DNA of 64,000 nucleotides from Symsagittifera roscoffensis (GCF_963678635.1 NC_087065.1:32611679-32675678), one strand, 5' to 3'; positions 1-11,795 are shown, numbered from the stretch's first letter. Numbers and translations are program-made. Notes: generated by a model from the letters alone, not told the origin.

Positions 1-1150
1 AAGCGGAATCCGCAAACTGTGGGTGGAATCGGCGGATTGTAATGGGATTCCGCAAACTGTAAGTGGAATCCGCACTTTGTTAGCGGATTCCGTTTACATA
101 TATGATTGTGTGGTAGCGATTAAAACTATAACTTTTAATTTTTGCGTTGATCAGCTACCAGTTGGATCAGCTACCAGATCAGCTACGTTCGATCTCATTT
201 AGGACAAACACCCAATTTCGATCTCAATTCCTGACAAACATACGCATCTTCGATCTCATCTCAATTCCTGTCAAACATACCCAGCTTCAACCTCACTTCC
301 TATAAGGTTAACATCAATCTCAATTCCTGTCATCAATCTCAATTTCTATAAACCTATTCATCAGTTCATTTCAAGCCATTCAATTAAACTAAGAAAAAGA
401 TTTAAATTAGCCATTTTAAAATATTTTAAAATTGCGAAACCAGAACATAGTTTAATAAAAACACATTTTCGTTACTAAATATTCGTGTTTTTGCAATTGA
501 AATTTAATTCTGCTGTAATTCCTTTTTGGTAATTTTTATCTGATGCTAATTTACTCAAAGTAGTTTAATAGATCATTTACTTCGTGAACAAAATGATTTG
601 ACTTCACGCTCCTAAATACTGAATCTCAAATACAAAATCCCAAATACTGAATCTCAATTACTGAATCCCAAATACTGACCTAATATGGCGCTATGTCAAC
701 CTAATGACCGAATTAACCCAATGAATTTATTCATTGTTGTGTTTCCAAAACTATGATCGCGAAAACTGCTTGCAAATACTAAAGTGTGACATCTATCGAT
801 TTAGTTAACCAATATTTTGAAATTTGTTCGTGGATTCTGCTAACAATCGTTAAAACCTTGCTTTTGAATTCACCAAGTGTATATGCAAGTTCAGTAATAA
901 ACAAAATTCTGAATTTCTTTACATTTTACGGATTCCGCTAACAAATTTTGCGGATTCCACTTACATTTGCAGATCCTACTTATTTTTTGTGGAATCCACT
1001 TACAGTTGCGGAATCCAGAACAACTAGCTATTTATGCTTGTTGCAGAATCCGCAACAAATAAAATGTGCTGACAAAATTTACCTTACAAGTATATGTACG
1101 CGGAATCCACGTAAATATTGTAAGTGGAATCCTTTTACATTTTGGAACAT
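1..1150. repeat. Clustered GGATTCC motif arrays, probable ends of a DNA transposon
   Basis: Two clusters of the same short motif flank about 830 bp of AT-rich DNA. The left cluster (about 1-100) has units such as GGAATCCGCAAACTGT and GCGGATTCCGTTTACA. The right cluster (about 925-1,140) has GCGGATTCCACTTACA, GTGGAATCCACTTACAG and TAAGTGGAATCC. The motif appears in both orientations in each cluster, as subterminal repeats of some DNA transposons and MITEs do. The left end is cut by the window edge, so no terminal inverted repeat or target duplication can be checked. The interior (100-925) holds degenerate direct repeats of TCAATTCCTGTCAAACAT (about 200-360) and AATACTGAATCTCAA (about 610-680), with no coding sequence. 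Confidence 0.5.
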
Positions 1151-3380
1151 GTTTAAATAGTTGTCTCTGGAACCAAGGAAGCTACAGTTAAAAATTTGTT
1201 CGCCTATCCAGTGCAGAGTTTGGCCTCGTAATGACCACACTTGTTGCCGAGAAGGGAACAAACTTGGTTTTTTTAACAGTTTTTATAGAAATGAAAAAAA
1301 TCGCATCTTGGAAGAACAAGAAAAACGCCGTTTAGCTGCCTATCGTGTGGTTTTTCCATGAATAAAAAACAAATAGTTGACTGCAAAAAAAACTTTTGTC
1401 ACAAAGTCGTTATCACAAATGAACAAATCCCCTATGCAACGCAGAAATGAAATTAGTTGACTCTTTTAACGTTAAAACATTCCGTCAATTAAATTTCTGT
1501 TTATTGCATAGAAATCACTAAAAAAAGAACGAACCCTAATTTTGTGTTTTTCTTGTTGCCGCTGGTCATTTTGTTGTGTGTTTCGTAAGCTGAATTTTTA
1601 AGTTGAGAATGCATCAAGAGATTTTTTGATCGCATTCTTATTTAGGAGTGAGTCAAAAAGGTCAATGATTAGCATTCATGGGTGCTGTTGCTTGTTGCTT
1701 TATGATTTTAGTGAATATTATCAAAAAAGCATAGATTAGCAACTCTCTGACGTAACAAATTTTAAAGATGTCTTTTGTTTTTGAAGACCATCTGATTGTT
1801 TCTGCACATTCAAACATTTTCGAAGTATTAGTATTTATTGTTTTTCGTTTACATGAGTACGGTTTAGTTGATCGTAGTTGGTTTTGAGTAAGCGTTTACT
1901 GCGAATGGTATATAATGGATGGGTTTCGAGATTGAAAGAAAATTTTCGAATTTGTTACTTGAAACTCAGTTTATCATACAGATAGGAGCCAATTTTTTTA
2001 AAGACGTTTTTACAATTGGAATGATTATATGGTTTAATTTTGGTCCAAAGACTTATTGTTTTATTCTTTTCCAATCTTTTTCCAATCGTTTTGTCTTTCG
2101 GTTAATTTTTTTGCCTTCAACATTTTTTACACTTCCATTTTCAAACCCACGGTATCTAGCGCCACTTGGTAAATTGTTTCTAATGACTTTCTTCCACCTG
2201 ATTATCTAGATTTACATTGACGCCGATCGGTCCTGTCCGGGCTCTAGTCATTCTCGCACCGAAGTTTCATGGATGAAAATCGATTAAATTAGATATATGT
2301 TGACTAAAACGTTGTCTATAAAATCGATTATCATGGCAAACTTAAGACAACCTAATTGATTTTTAATCCAATTTAATCTATTGTTATCGACAGAGAAAAA
2401 TCCATTTAAATCCATACAAATCGAAAAAGTTGAAATTTATTTTTTTGAAAAAAAAAATTGAAATTTGGCGAGAGGATAAAATAACTAACTTACTTTTAAC
2501 GTTATTTTGAAAAAATGAAAAGAGCACACAAAAGACTTTATCAAATGGATTATGATCCCTTATAATTGATTGAAGTTGATTATCTTCCTTTTGATTAAGA
2601 TTGATATTGATATATAATACCAATCAATTATTTTGGAGTTTTATTGCTGGAAAAATTGGAGCCAATTCAAAACAAGTATTTAATTTGTCCTATTATTTTT
2701 TTGATAAACTATATCTGTAAAATACTTAGAACTAACCAATCATGACCAATAAGTAACACTTACAATAAATTGCAAGGCTGACACTATTTATAGTTTCAGC
2801 CAGAACAGAAAAAAATTAACTTCGCAAACGGTTATTATTCTCTAGAACACTTCTTGAAAATTAAATTTATCTAGCCGAAATTATGATACCGTGACGCAAA
2901 AACGGTGTGCTTTACCTGAAAAAACTCTATGAGCGAACCACTCCGGACATAACATCAGGCGCAACCAAGAGTCTCGAACAGACCTCTACAAATTCAGATT
3001 TAGCAAATTCAAAATGGAATTCAGACCAAAAAACACATCACAAAATGCTAAACACTATTACACCAGGTCAAAACGTGAAACAAAATATGTCGTGAAACAA
3101 AATAGCAGACTGCAACGATTTTATCTCTACAAATTATTCAATGCAGTACAAATTTCATTCAATAAAATGAATTAAGTTATTTGGAGCAATAATATCCACT
3201 TTCAAGACATATATCTCTCAATGATGAATAACTAGTTTAAAACCAAATCATAGATCTAAAACTAAGAAAACAATTTGTTTTCAAAAATCTGCAGTAACAT
3301 TGAAACTTTTGTAAAATTAGTTTTATCAAATTTATAAAAAACTCTCTGTTTCTCAAGGACTCATAAACACTTCGACTTCT
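1151..3380. other. AT-rich intergenic DNA, no supported gene
   Basis: I see only short open frames without recognisable motifs, A/T runs and no tRNA-like or repeat structure I can support. Frames at about 1,161-1,361, 1,919-2,209 and 2,907-3,095 are short and compositionally biased, and I do not call them genes. Confidence 0.6.
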
Positions 3381-3384
3381 CAAA

Positions 3385-3640
3385 AAACTAATATCATTCA
3401 AATCTTTAACTTGTTAACCAATCCTTCTTAAAATTCTAACCTTTTCTTAATCTTTACCCTTTAATTAAACCTTGTCAAGGCCTATCCTTGTTTTCAACAA
3501 CCTAAGTTTTCTTTAAATCCAATAATCAAGGCTATCCTTTTTCTTTAACATTTAACTTAGTCTTAACTCTTATAATATTTTGAAATATTTGATCATCAAG
3601 GCTTTCCGTGGATCAATGAAAAAAAACTTTGTTCCCTACG
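3385..3640 (+). repeat. Dispersed repeat, copy 1 (inverted relative to 10,720-11,010)
   Basis: This stretch contains TCAAGGC-TATCCTTGTTTTCA followed about 140 bp later by GATCATCAAGGCTTTCC...TGGATCAA. The reverse complement of about 10,720-11,010 contains the same phrases in the same order. This looks like an old dispersed element, with no coding potential seen. Confidence 0.45.
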
Positions 3641-3776
3641 CAACCTCTTAAAACTAGTAAATCTGTAAATCTGCGGGTGTTTCTGGTCGTAGAGCCAATT
3701 ATTACTCTTTGAGCCAGAAGCTTAACAGAATTAATGACAGTGCAAGGCCCATAGGTTATCCGTCACCTCAAACATC

Positions 3777-4020
3777 CCGGGTCGAGATCCCGCTCAAAAA
3801 CCGCTCAAGATTTGAGCGGTTTGAGCGGTTTTCCAGCAAGATTTGAGCGGTTTGAGCGGTTTGGGCGGTTTGGGCGGTTTTTTTGGAAAAACCGCTCAAA
3901 CCGCTCAAATCTTGCTTAAAAATCCGCTCAAAAACCGCTCATTTCTTGCGGTGATTTTTGAACGGTTTTTCAAGCAAGATTTGAGCGGTTTTTGAGCGGT
4001 TTTTGAGCGGTCTTCCCGGG
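3777..4020. repeat. GAGCGG foldback array, left block
   Basis: Runs of TTTGAGCGG(T)n are followed by the reverse complement AAACCGCTCAAA, so the block can form long hairpins. The unit is about 9-11 bp. The phrase AGCAAGATTTGAGCGGTTT recurs in both orientations. The block is bracketed by the phrase CCCGGGTCGAG at about 3,777 and 4,014. A third, variant copy of that phrase (CCCGGGTCGCG) is at about 4,269. Confidence 0.75.
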
Positions 4021-4029
4021 TCGAGGTCC

Positions 4030-4160
4030 CAGATTCATGTCCATACTTTCGCGACAAAACTTTGGCATGTCCAAACTCTCGCGACCAAGAGTTGCCATTT
4101 CCAGACTTTCGCGACCCTCAAAGTCTGGACAAGGGTGTGGTACCTCGACCCGGAAAGATT
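4030..4160. repeat. Short tandem repeat TCCA-ACTTTCGCGAC
   Basis: Three tandem degenerate units of about 30-33 bp share the core TCCAnACTnTCGCGAC. They sit between two CCCGGGTCG phrases of the GAGCGG foldback region. No gene is seen here. Confidence 0.5.
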
Positions 4161-4380
4161 CTGAGCCTAAAAGTCTGAGCCATTCGTTTTGCGTCAACTC
4201 ACGAATGCAGGTAAAATAATTTGCTTTGAAAAAACTTCTTGTTGTTCCTGAAACCAAATCAAAACCAAACCCGGGTCGCGATCCCGCTCAAAAAGCGCTC
4301 AAGAATGAATTAGAATGCAGAGTCAGTATTCTTTGTGGTGCGTAATTTATATTGGCTTCGCTGCGCGACACTAGTTTCAG

Positions 4381-4453
4381 GGCAGCATGGCATAACGTAT
4401 AAGGCCTCTGAATTCGAATGAGAAGATTGGGGGTTCGAATCCCTCTGTGGTCG
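4381..4453 (+). tRNA. tRNA-Arg(UCG)-like sequence, probably a pseudogene
   Basis: A 73-nt block has a strong B box (GGGTTCGAATCC in a well-paired T arm), an A-box-like TGGCATAACGTATAAGG, and a 7-nt anticodon loop ATTCGAA that gives anticodon TCG (arginine). It is followed by ACTTTTT, an RNA polymerase III terminator. The order and spacing match eukaryotic tRNA-Arg. Decay shows as an A-G mismatch and G-U pairs in the acceptor stem, one G-G mismatch in the anticodon stem, and loss of the usual GG in the D loop. It lies between two GAGCGG foldback blocks, so it may be a SINE head or a captured pseudogene rather than a working tRNA gene. Confidence 0.65.
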
Positions 4454-4469
4454 ACTTTTTATTTTTAAA

Positions 4470-4660
4470 TCTTGCGCGGTTTTTGAGCGGTTTTTTTAGA
4501 GAAACCGCTCAAAACCGTTCAAATCTTGCGCGGTTTTTGAGCGTTTTTTTTTAGATAAATCGTTCAAAAACCGCTCAAACCGCTCATTTTGAAGCAAGAT
4601 TTTGAGCGTAATTGTCTAAAAAAACCGCTCAAACCGCTCAAATCTTGCTTCAAATTAGGT
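4470..4660. repeat. GAGCGG foldback array, right block
   Basis: A second block of the same unit lies just downstream of the tRNA-like sequence. TTGCGCGGTTTTTGAGCGG runs are followed by AAACCGCTCAAA runs, again in inverted halves. It ends at about 4,675 near CTCGACTCGGGAT, a possible inverted form of the CCCGGGTCGAG border phrase. Confidence 0.7.
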
Positions 4661-6350
4661 GAAAAATCTCGACTCGGGATAGGATGAAAGTTTACAATTG
4701 AAATATACGTTACTGTCCGCAATTTTCAACCGCTTTTTCCTTGTAGATCTTTGAATAGTAAGCGGAGACTCTTGTTTGTACACTTTTTGTAGAGCAGTTT
4801 CTGTGATTTTCTATATTTCTATTAGTCTATCAGCTTTTCAACAAAATTTTTTGTTTCATTTGGATTTTAAAAAACAGTAATTTCAATCGTTTTCATTGCA
4901 TATGGAATACTGGTATTTATACTGGCTCCGTTGATTTTGCCAGCTTTTTTTGTAAAGACTATCCTACAAGTTGCCTAGAACCGGCCTTAGGGGTGTCTTA
5001 ATTTTGTTTATCTAAGCCAATTGGTACAACAGTTTAAAACCATTTTTGAAGTGAAAAGCTTTTATGCTAAACTGGTTAAATTTAGACAGCAATTTTTCAA
5101 TGATATCCCGGATATATGATGTCCCTGAGTGGCGACACAGAAATGAAAAAACAAAAGCGTCTGCGGGAGAGAGCTACCGAAAACGGATAATTGTCATATC
5201 CTGTCTGCAATATGCAGACAGATCTCTTAGGCTTTCAAAGAATAAGGCCCCTATTAAGTAGAATTCACCTTCTTTTACGTTCCTCCTCATTTTGAGCCTC
5301 AACTTCTCAACAGGTCAGATTAGAATGAGGTTCAAAAAAGCTTGTTTTCCGAAAGAGATCTAAACAAACTGACCCATGCCCCTGACGACTATTATGCAGC
5401 TGCATCACAGGGAAAGTAACGAAAAAATTGAACTACCTTAATTTCTATTGAGGAACTTGGAAGATGTCAATAAAAACGTTTTACTTCTAGTGTCAACAGT
5501 AGTGCCTCTAGTGTCAACAGTTTGTCTATAGTTCCACCTCAAGACAGTTTAAAGGCCACTCTTGAATTAAAGTCATAAGAGAATTTCGACTTCAGTGATG
5601 ATCAGCATGACTGTCATTTTCTTGCGGTGAAAACTGTTGAATTTTGTGAAAGCATTTTTTTATGCTTGCGAAATATTGGTTGTAACTGCCCACAGAGTAA
5701 ACCATCAGCAATGGCGGCTTCACTTTTGTTTTTGATTGAGAAAAACAAAGATTAACTCTCTTAGTGATGCCACATTTTGCGGACCATTTTCCAGGTTACT
5801 GAATAGACAATCATTGCGTGCTATTAGTTTCATAGCTTTCTGAAAAAATTCCCTAGTAGATTCTCTTCTAAGAACTCTAGGTACGGTGCCTCTGTTAACG
5901 CTTTTTTGGCAACGAATTGAGGCGCAGATCCAATAAATCAGTCGAAATTGTTGCTTGTCACCTAACCGATTGATACTCTCATATTCAATTCGAGGAACGA
6001 TAAGTTTTCATTTTCATTAATTTTCTCTAGATGCAACTGAAGACTTCAAGATTTTAATGGAGAGAGATGACGGCATTAGGCACTCGAATCGAATCACCTT
6101 TGATACGCTCATAATGGTACGCTTGTAAGAAGAAGGCCCGGTACGGGGTTTTAGAGACAAGCTCCTCAAGCCGCGATACTTTCCCTCTACCCGGACATCC
6201 CCGCCGGAACCTCCACCCGTGAAAAATCATTTTCGTTTTCATTTCTTTTTTGTTATTTGTTTTTTAAATCCATTTCTCTACAATCTATTTTTAAATCTAT
6301 TCTTTATCTTGTTTTGCCTCTTTTGTACCCTTTTTAGTGAATTTCCGTGC
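4661..6350. other. Intergenic DNA without a supported gene
   Basis: I find no recognisable protein motif or RNA. A locally GC-richer stretch at about 6,050-6,240 immediately precedes LINE copy A and may be its 5' untranslated region, which I cannot prove from this window. Confidence 0.5.
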
Positions 6351-6384
6351 CGAAGTACAGGCCGAAGTGGCTACCCAAGTGGAG

Positions 6385-7060
6385 CAGGAAACTGGTAATA
6401 GGAACCTCAAGGACCAAGTACTGTAGCGCCAAAGATGTCGGAGCCACGGTTCACTCGTATAGAGATGCAAAGCTAGCCGACCTTGCCGCTACTGTCTCGC
6501 GCTACCCCTCGCAGAAACTGAACTGAATTACTATAGTATCCGGCTTAAATGATAACTCATCTACGGTTTCAGACTTTGCTAATGATTGGAGATTTTTAAA
6601 AAATTTGATAATTCATAGTCTTAACCCAAATGTGCTTTTTGTCCCCAAAACCATCATCTGCAAACAATCACTTCATGAACAGAAAACTTGGTGGTCTAAA
6701 TAACTCTTTGTTACGCCTTATTAATACACTTTACCCTTCAAGAATTCAAATTACTTCCCCCGATCTAAACGTTAACTTTAGTCCTAATATGTTTTGTAAC
6801 GATGGTATTCATGTTTCTTTTAGTGGTAACAAATTTTTCAGTTTATTGCTCGCTCAGCTAACTTGTTTAAATTTTCACCATAAACTTACCCTCCTCGTGG
6901 CAGATCAAACACACTGCCATATTTGCAAACGCTTTTTCCAAAAGAAGGCATATGGTGTCATTTGCAAAGCTTACATCCATGTCTCATGTAGCCGCCTACA
7001 GAGCAGCAAATTTTATTACGATGGGTTCTCTTGCAAACAATGCACCCCCGAGAACTTTGC
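6385..7060 (+). pseudogene. SGNH-esterase-like plus PHD-finger region of LINE copy A
   Basis: The frame reads LVIGTS (block I-like, with T in place of the usual D), then GATVHSYRDAKLADL, ITIVSGLNDN (block III, GxND type) and, after frameshifts, FCNDGIHVSFSGNKFF (block V, D-x-x-H). A C4HC3 PHD-type finger follows: C-H-I-C, then CKAYIHVSC and CKQC. SGNH esterase and PHD modules are established in ORF1 of CR1-type LINEs; here they precede a different kind of RT (see copy B). The reading is broken by at least one stop and one or two frameshifts, so this is not a functional gene. Confidence 0.65.
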
Positions 7061-7989
7061 AAAAGGGCCCATCTCCAACAACAGACCATCAAGAACAACT
7101 CAAAAAGAAACATCACCGGCGACACCTGAAACAAACGTACGGCCCAACGCAACACAATCTAATCCATCGCCCCTAGCAATCACTACAGCCCGATCGACCC
7201 CTGGAAATTTATCGACCATGAACTTGAAATTAAAACAAACGACATACGTAAAAATGTCGTCAACTGGAAACCGCGCTTCATAGTTCTCAGCAAGAACAAG
7301 CCCGGTTTCCAATGCATAGAATTACTGAACGAGCAGCTGTTGTCATTAGTAGAAGAAACACCAAATTCTAACGTCGTAATGAAAGCAGAAATGATTCTCC
7401 CACATCTGCTGCTCCCCAAAACTAAATCAGAAACAAACGGATCAACTTTCAAAATACTGAGCCGGCGCTTAATTTTATGGAAGCATGGCCTAATAGACGA
7501 ACTTTTCACTGAAGCGAAAGCTCTCCAAATAAATTGGACATCCAAATAGAAGAAGTCCGAAGAAAACGAGGAAATTGAGCAATTCGATAAACTAATGAGT
7601 ACAACCAAAATATCTACCGCCATTGGATGCCTTTCAGACAAGAAAACAAAAGGGTTGCTTCCCCAAAACGAAGTCATTCAAGGAAAACAATCCTTGGTAA
7701 CCTGAAAAAAACACCGCCAAGTCAAAACAGCGAACACTAACTATATAACTGAAGTAAGTGAATACACAATGCCAGGGGTACCACCTCTCAATATTCGAAA
7801 AAATGAACGCCAAGACAGATCAAAAACCAACCCTGAAAACGTAACGAAGCCATGGTCCCTCAGGTCTAGATGCGTGCGAACGAAGAAGGATATTAACTCA
7901 CTTCAACCAGACATCCATTGAGCTTGGCAAAATAAATGCTAAGCTGTCCTATATAATAGCAAGTAAAGTTCTTGCCCATGAAAACCTAA

Positions 7990-8930
7990 CGGCGTTCAAC
8001 CCGTGTCGCCTGATACCTCTGGACAAAAACCCAGGAGTACGGCCCATTGGTATAGGCGAGGTTCTGAGAAGAATAATTTGCAAAACAATCACCCAATGTA
8101 TATAATCAGCCCTCAAAAATCTCGAGAAAAAATTCCAATTCTGCTTAGGCCAGAAGTGTGGGTTCGAATTGCTATCCACACCTTGAGGAACGAGTTTTAG
8201 AAACCGGAAACGGACGCCATACTACTTATTGATGCAGAAAATGCCTTCAACTCACTCAATAGAGAACTTGCTCTAAATAACCTAGAAATCCTTTATCCGG
8301 CACTACATCATGCACTGGCCAACGCATATAAACATCCCTCACATTGATTTGTCAGTAACACGATTTTGACATCTACCGAAGGCACAACGCAAGGTGATCC
8401 CCTCGCAGTGGCTATGTATGGAATTGGAATATTCCCACTGATTGAACTCCTGCAAAAACCAAATGTCACCCAAAAATGGTACGCAGATGACGGAGGCGCT
8501 GCAGGTGATCTACGTGCAATACTGGACAACCTGGGTGTGCACGGAAAGGCTTTCGGATACAATGTGAAGCCTTCCAAGTGTCAACTCATAGTAAAGGAAA
8601 ACCGTCGTGAAAGCGCCATAAAAGTATTCGAAGGCACAAATATAACAATAGTAGACGGTTTTAGAAAGCTTGGATTGGTTATAAGAACACCATCAGCATG
8701 AGATAAAAACATGGAAAGCGAAATTTAAAAGCCATCTGCACTAACTGAAAAGCTTTCGAAAATAGCTAAAACATCACAACAAAATGCGTACTCCTGCTAC
8801 ACAAAGGGAAATGAAAATAAATTAAGTTTTTTAACCAGAACAACTCCGGAAGCAGTTAAGAAAATGGATGAAATGGAGGAAAACGTAAGACAGCAGCTAG
8901 TTTCAAGTCTAAAGGGTAATAAAGGGTTTT
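7990..8930 (+). pseudogene. Reverse transcriptase fragment of LINE copy A
   Basis: Conserved RT blocks are visible: the [17 protein letters not shown] segment, LLIDAENAFNSLNR with one frame change (about 8,218-8,260), EGTTQGDPLAVAMYG, and the catalytic QKWYADDGGAAGDL. The thumb reads PSKCQLIVKEN, then KTSQQNAYSCYTKG, and the copy ends near ENVRQQLVSSLKG. The longest uninterrupted piece is 8,366-8,701. Several stop codons make it inactive. Confidence 0.75.
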
Positions 8931-8949
8931 GTTTTTGTGCAACAGAGGG

Positions 8950-10440
8950 TTTTACTGTGGATTGTATAAATTATTGTTGTAGCGTTGGGTTTTTAGTTTT
9001 GGAGTTGTAACATTGGGTTGAGTAGGTGAAATGCTTCGTTGTGCTTCTGTTGTTGTTATTGTTTCAACTATTTCTTCATTTACGAAATGTGATGGAGTTT
9101 GTATATCTTGTTGTGTAAGATTTCTTGTTCCATTTACTTTGTCTTGATTTATAAAAGTAGAGTTTAAACTATTATTTTCTGTTCTTTCAGGGAAGAATGA
9201 ATTATAATTCAAAGGTGTTGCGTCAATCGTAAGTGGGTATACTCTAACAAAATCTTTTTGAACAGAGATTGTGCTAATTGCTTGACTCGATATACAAGTT
9301 GGTATAATAATAAATGATTCATGGGACCTTTCAGGGTCCCAAACATAATCTGTTTGCTCTGCTAAAATGGTTTCATCATCTGTATTTTGTGGTCTAAAAT
9401 TTTTTCTTGCTTGTGCAATAAGATCAATTTTATGACTAAAATAATCGATTATGAACCATGTTAAGATTTTTTGTAAATCGTGTTTAACATGTTGCGTTAT
9501 GTCATTACTTGTTAGATCTTCATTGCTCTTTGAAAATTTTTTTATGTTATGCTTTTGATGTATTGTGTAAAACTTTTGAAAATTCGATATCTAAGTCATC
9601 AGTTTGAATGAGCTATTTGTAATGAAATGCGTTTGGTGATTTGATTTCTATTGTGCAGATTCCATATTGTGATGTGAGACTACATAATGTTTTGACATAG
9701 TGGTCACAAAAATTTCTTCTGATTTTTACATCAGGAAATCCTCTTGTGTACGGACTTTCTCTTTTTTTGAATAATTTTGCAATTAAACTTTTGCAAAGTT
9801 GTACCTGTCCTCGAGCGTCAGTTAATGGATGTATTAAAAATGGAATTACTGAATCTTCTAGCTTATCTTCATTTCGAATCATTTTTCTGTTGTATGACTG
9901 TTAGCCTGTACTTTTCATTGTGTCGTTTTGGTTGATAATTGTACAAACATATTGGTTTGTTTGTGTAACAATTTTTTTATATTTCGTTTCCTTTTTATTG
10001 ATGCTGGTGACGTGGTTTCTGAGTCAGTGAAATATATTTGATCGTCAATTTGATGGTTTTTATTTATTGTGTCTTTTAAATTGAGGTTGTTTCTGATTCT
10101 GAGACTGCGTTTCTTCGTTTTGAAAATCGTTTCCTAATAATTTGTTTTTTGTTTGTTAATACTTTTCTTTCTTAGTGTTTGTCTTTTTGTTCTTATGTAT
10201 CCTATTGATTGTCTGTGTGGTGTGATTACGAGGTCGCATCTTTTGTCATTAATGAAACAATTGTGTATTATGATTAATTGTTTGTTTCCTTATTTGTCTC
10301 TTGACATAAGGTTTAGGATGATGGATGCAATATTGAATTTAGTGATTTCTAATGTCTTAAACTATTACGTCATAAGATTTTTTGTGGTTAGCTTAATTTG
10401 GGTGGTATTTATTGGGCTGGAGAGAAAAGCGTATATCAAT
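8950..10440 (-). pseudogene. Unrecognised protein remnant, A-rich on the minus strand
   Basis: Translating the minus strand gives coding-like but broken text from about 10,440 down to 8,952. The clearest segments are 9,613-9,882 (starts MIRNEDKLEDSVIPFLIH; contains FPDVKIRRNFCDHYVKTL) and 8,952-9,212 (Asn/Thr-rich, starts MNYNSFFPER). In-frame stops interrupt the segments between them. The part upstream of 9,880 is rich in Lys, Asn and Gln. I do not recognise the family. It could be a decayed transposon ORF or a retro-pseudogene. The plus-strand frame at 10,153-10,446 looks like the shadow of this A-rich stretch. Confidence 0.4.
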
Positions 10441-10445
10441 TCGTG

Positions 10446-11574
10446 AGAATGATTTTTACTTTCTCGTGAATAATTCTAAGTTGAGATAGACTTAACTAAT
10501 CTTTCTTAGGGGTTGTGATTTGTGATCAGAGGTTGGATAATAGTAAATCGATCCACAAGGTTCTGGTATAATTAGAACGCAAGTAGTTCGTTAGATACTA
10601 TTTTATGACCTACTTAGTTTAAGTGTTTTAGCCTGGGTCATCTAAGAGGAAGGATATCAAGTGAACGATGAGTAACCGAAGTTCTTCACTGTTTATCCTA
10701 ATTAAAAAATGTTAGTTTTTTTGAAAAATTTCTGTTAAATCTGGGTCTTTGATAAGGGTTGGGTAGTGAATCGACGTGTTTGAGGTCGTTAGACACTAAA
10801 TAAACTGGAAGGCGAGAACAAAGTTGTTCTATTTGATCCAAGGATAAGCATTGATGATCAAAATTATAGATATAATTCAACTTGATTTAAAGATTCAAGC
10901 AAAGCTTTGATGATCTGTTGTTTAAAATCAGATTAATTAAATGAAAACAAGGATAAGCCTTGATAGTTTATCATTAAAAGTTTGTTAAAAAAATTAAGTT
11001 TTAGTTTTGATGATTCTTAGTTTTGAGATTTGCTGTTATATTTAGGTGTTTATATCAATAATCAAATTATATATACTAACAATGTATGATTTATACTAAC
11101 TAATTTTTGTATTTTTATACCCAATAAAAATTTTTTCAAGATGTTATTAATTTACAGCTGATTCAAGTAAAACGACAAGTGTTGTTTTTTAATAGTGGTT
11201 ATTGTATAATTTTTAGGTTTAGCGCCATGAAAAGTTATTGAAGATGATTCTTCAAAATTTTATATCAGTAAATGAAAATTTAAATTTACTGCTGGTATGA
11301 TTCTAAATACAAAAGTTTGATCTTGTTTTTGTCGTACAATCATGAAATCGATTGGTAGAATATCCTAGTCGTATGTCGTTTCTTGTTCGACGTTTTTTTC
11401 GGGTAGTTCTTGTATTGTTCGGAATATTGGATCTGATCTGAGGAGTCGTAGAGGCATATCTACTAAGTTCTTATCATATAACTTTTTTGAAATGATGTAC
11501 TGTCTAATTCTAATCTAATTTTTGTCTAATTCTAGGTTAGTTAAGGTCTGTTCGAGACTTTTGGTCGCACCAGA
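10446..11574. other. AT-rich DNA with a dispersed repeat (copy 2)
   Basis: No coding sequence is supported. About 10,720-11,010 is the inverted relative of the repeat at 3,385-3,640, sharing AAGGATAAGCCTTGA and TTGATGATCTG-type phrases. The rest is AT-rich with short simple runs. Confidence 0.45.
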
Positions 11575-11579
11575 TGAGT

Positions 11580-11795
11580 TATGACGTTTTGATTATACTC
11601 ATAGAGTAATTTCAGATAAGGAACACCGTCTGCTCGTCACGCTATCTTATTTTCGGCCATATAGATTCGTGCAACTTCTTAGTCTAATACCAATCATAAT
11701 CTTATTCTTATATTTCCTAGTCTCAATAGATCTAGTGTACATTGGTTTATGCGAGTTAGTTCCAGAATGAGAACAACTGTATTCTAAGCCTAATT
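11580..11795 (+). repeat. Dispersed repeat R, copy 1
   Basis: About 215 bp closely resembles 40,388-40,605. Shared phrases include CTCATAGAGTAATTTCAGA, CACGCTATCTTATTTTCGG and TCTCAATAGATCTAGTGTA, in the same order and spacing. It ends directly before the Penelope-like ORF, so it may be part of that element's 5' region. Copy 2 has no such ORF beside it, so an independent short element is equally possible. Confidence 0.6.

Larger units (their letters stand above)
6380..8930 (+). mobile_element. LINE family A, copy A (decayed, 3'-truncated)
   Basis: A degenerate non-LTR element runs from an SGNH-like ORF through a PHD finger to RT and stops at about 8,930, before the CCHC/endonuclease part seen in copies B and C. 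Many stops and frameshifts are present. Recognisable pieces in order: SGNH-like blocks (IGTS at about 6,410; GLNDN at about 6,550; DGIH at about 6,805); a PHD finger (CHIC...C...C...H...C...C-x2-C, 6,918-7,050); the linker domain (7,250-7,730); RT with [12 protein letters not shown] (about 8,030), EGTTQGDPLAVAMYG (8,378-8,420), WYADDG (about 8,478) and the thumb (8,560-8,900). The order matches copy B on the other strand. It has no intact coding capacity. Confidence 0.8.

Noticed and set aside
8150-8175. GGGTTCGAATTGC as a second tRNA B box
   Set aside because: It codes for the conserved CGFE segment of the LINE RT and has no tRNA-like fold around it.
10153-10446. Hydrophobic 97-codon plus-strand frame as a membrane protein
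   Set aside because: It is T-rich and opposite to an A-rich minus-strand remnant; the hydrophobicity follows from composition.
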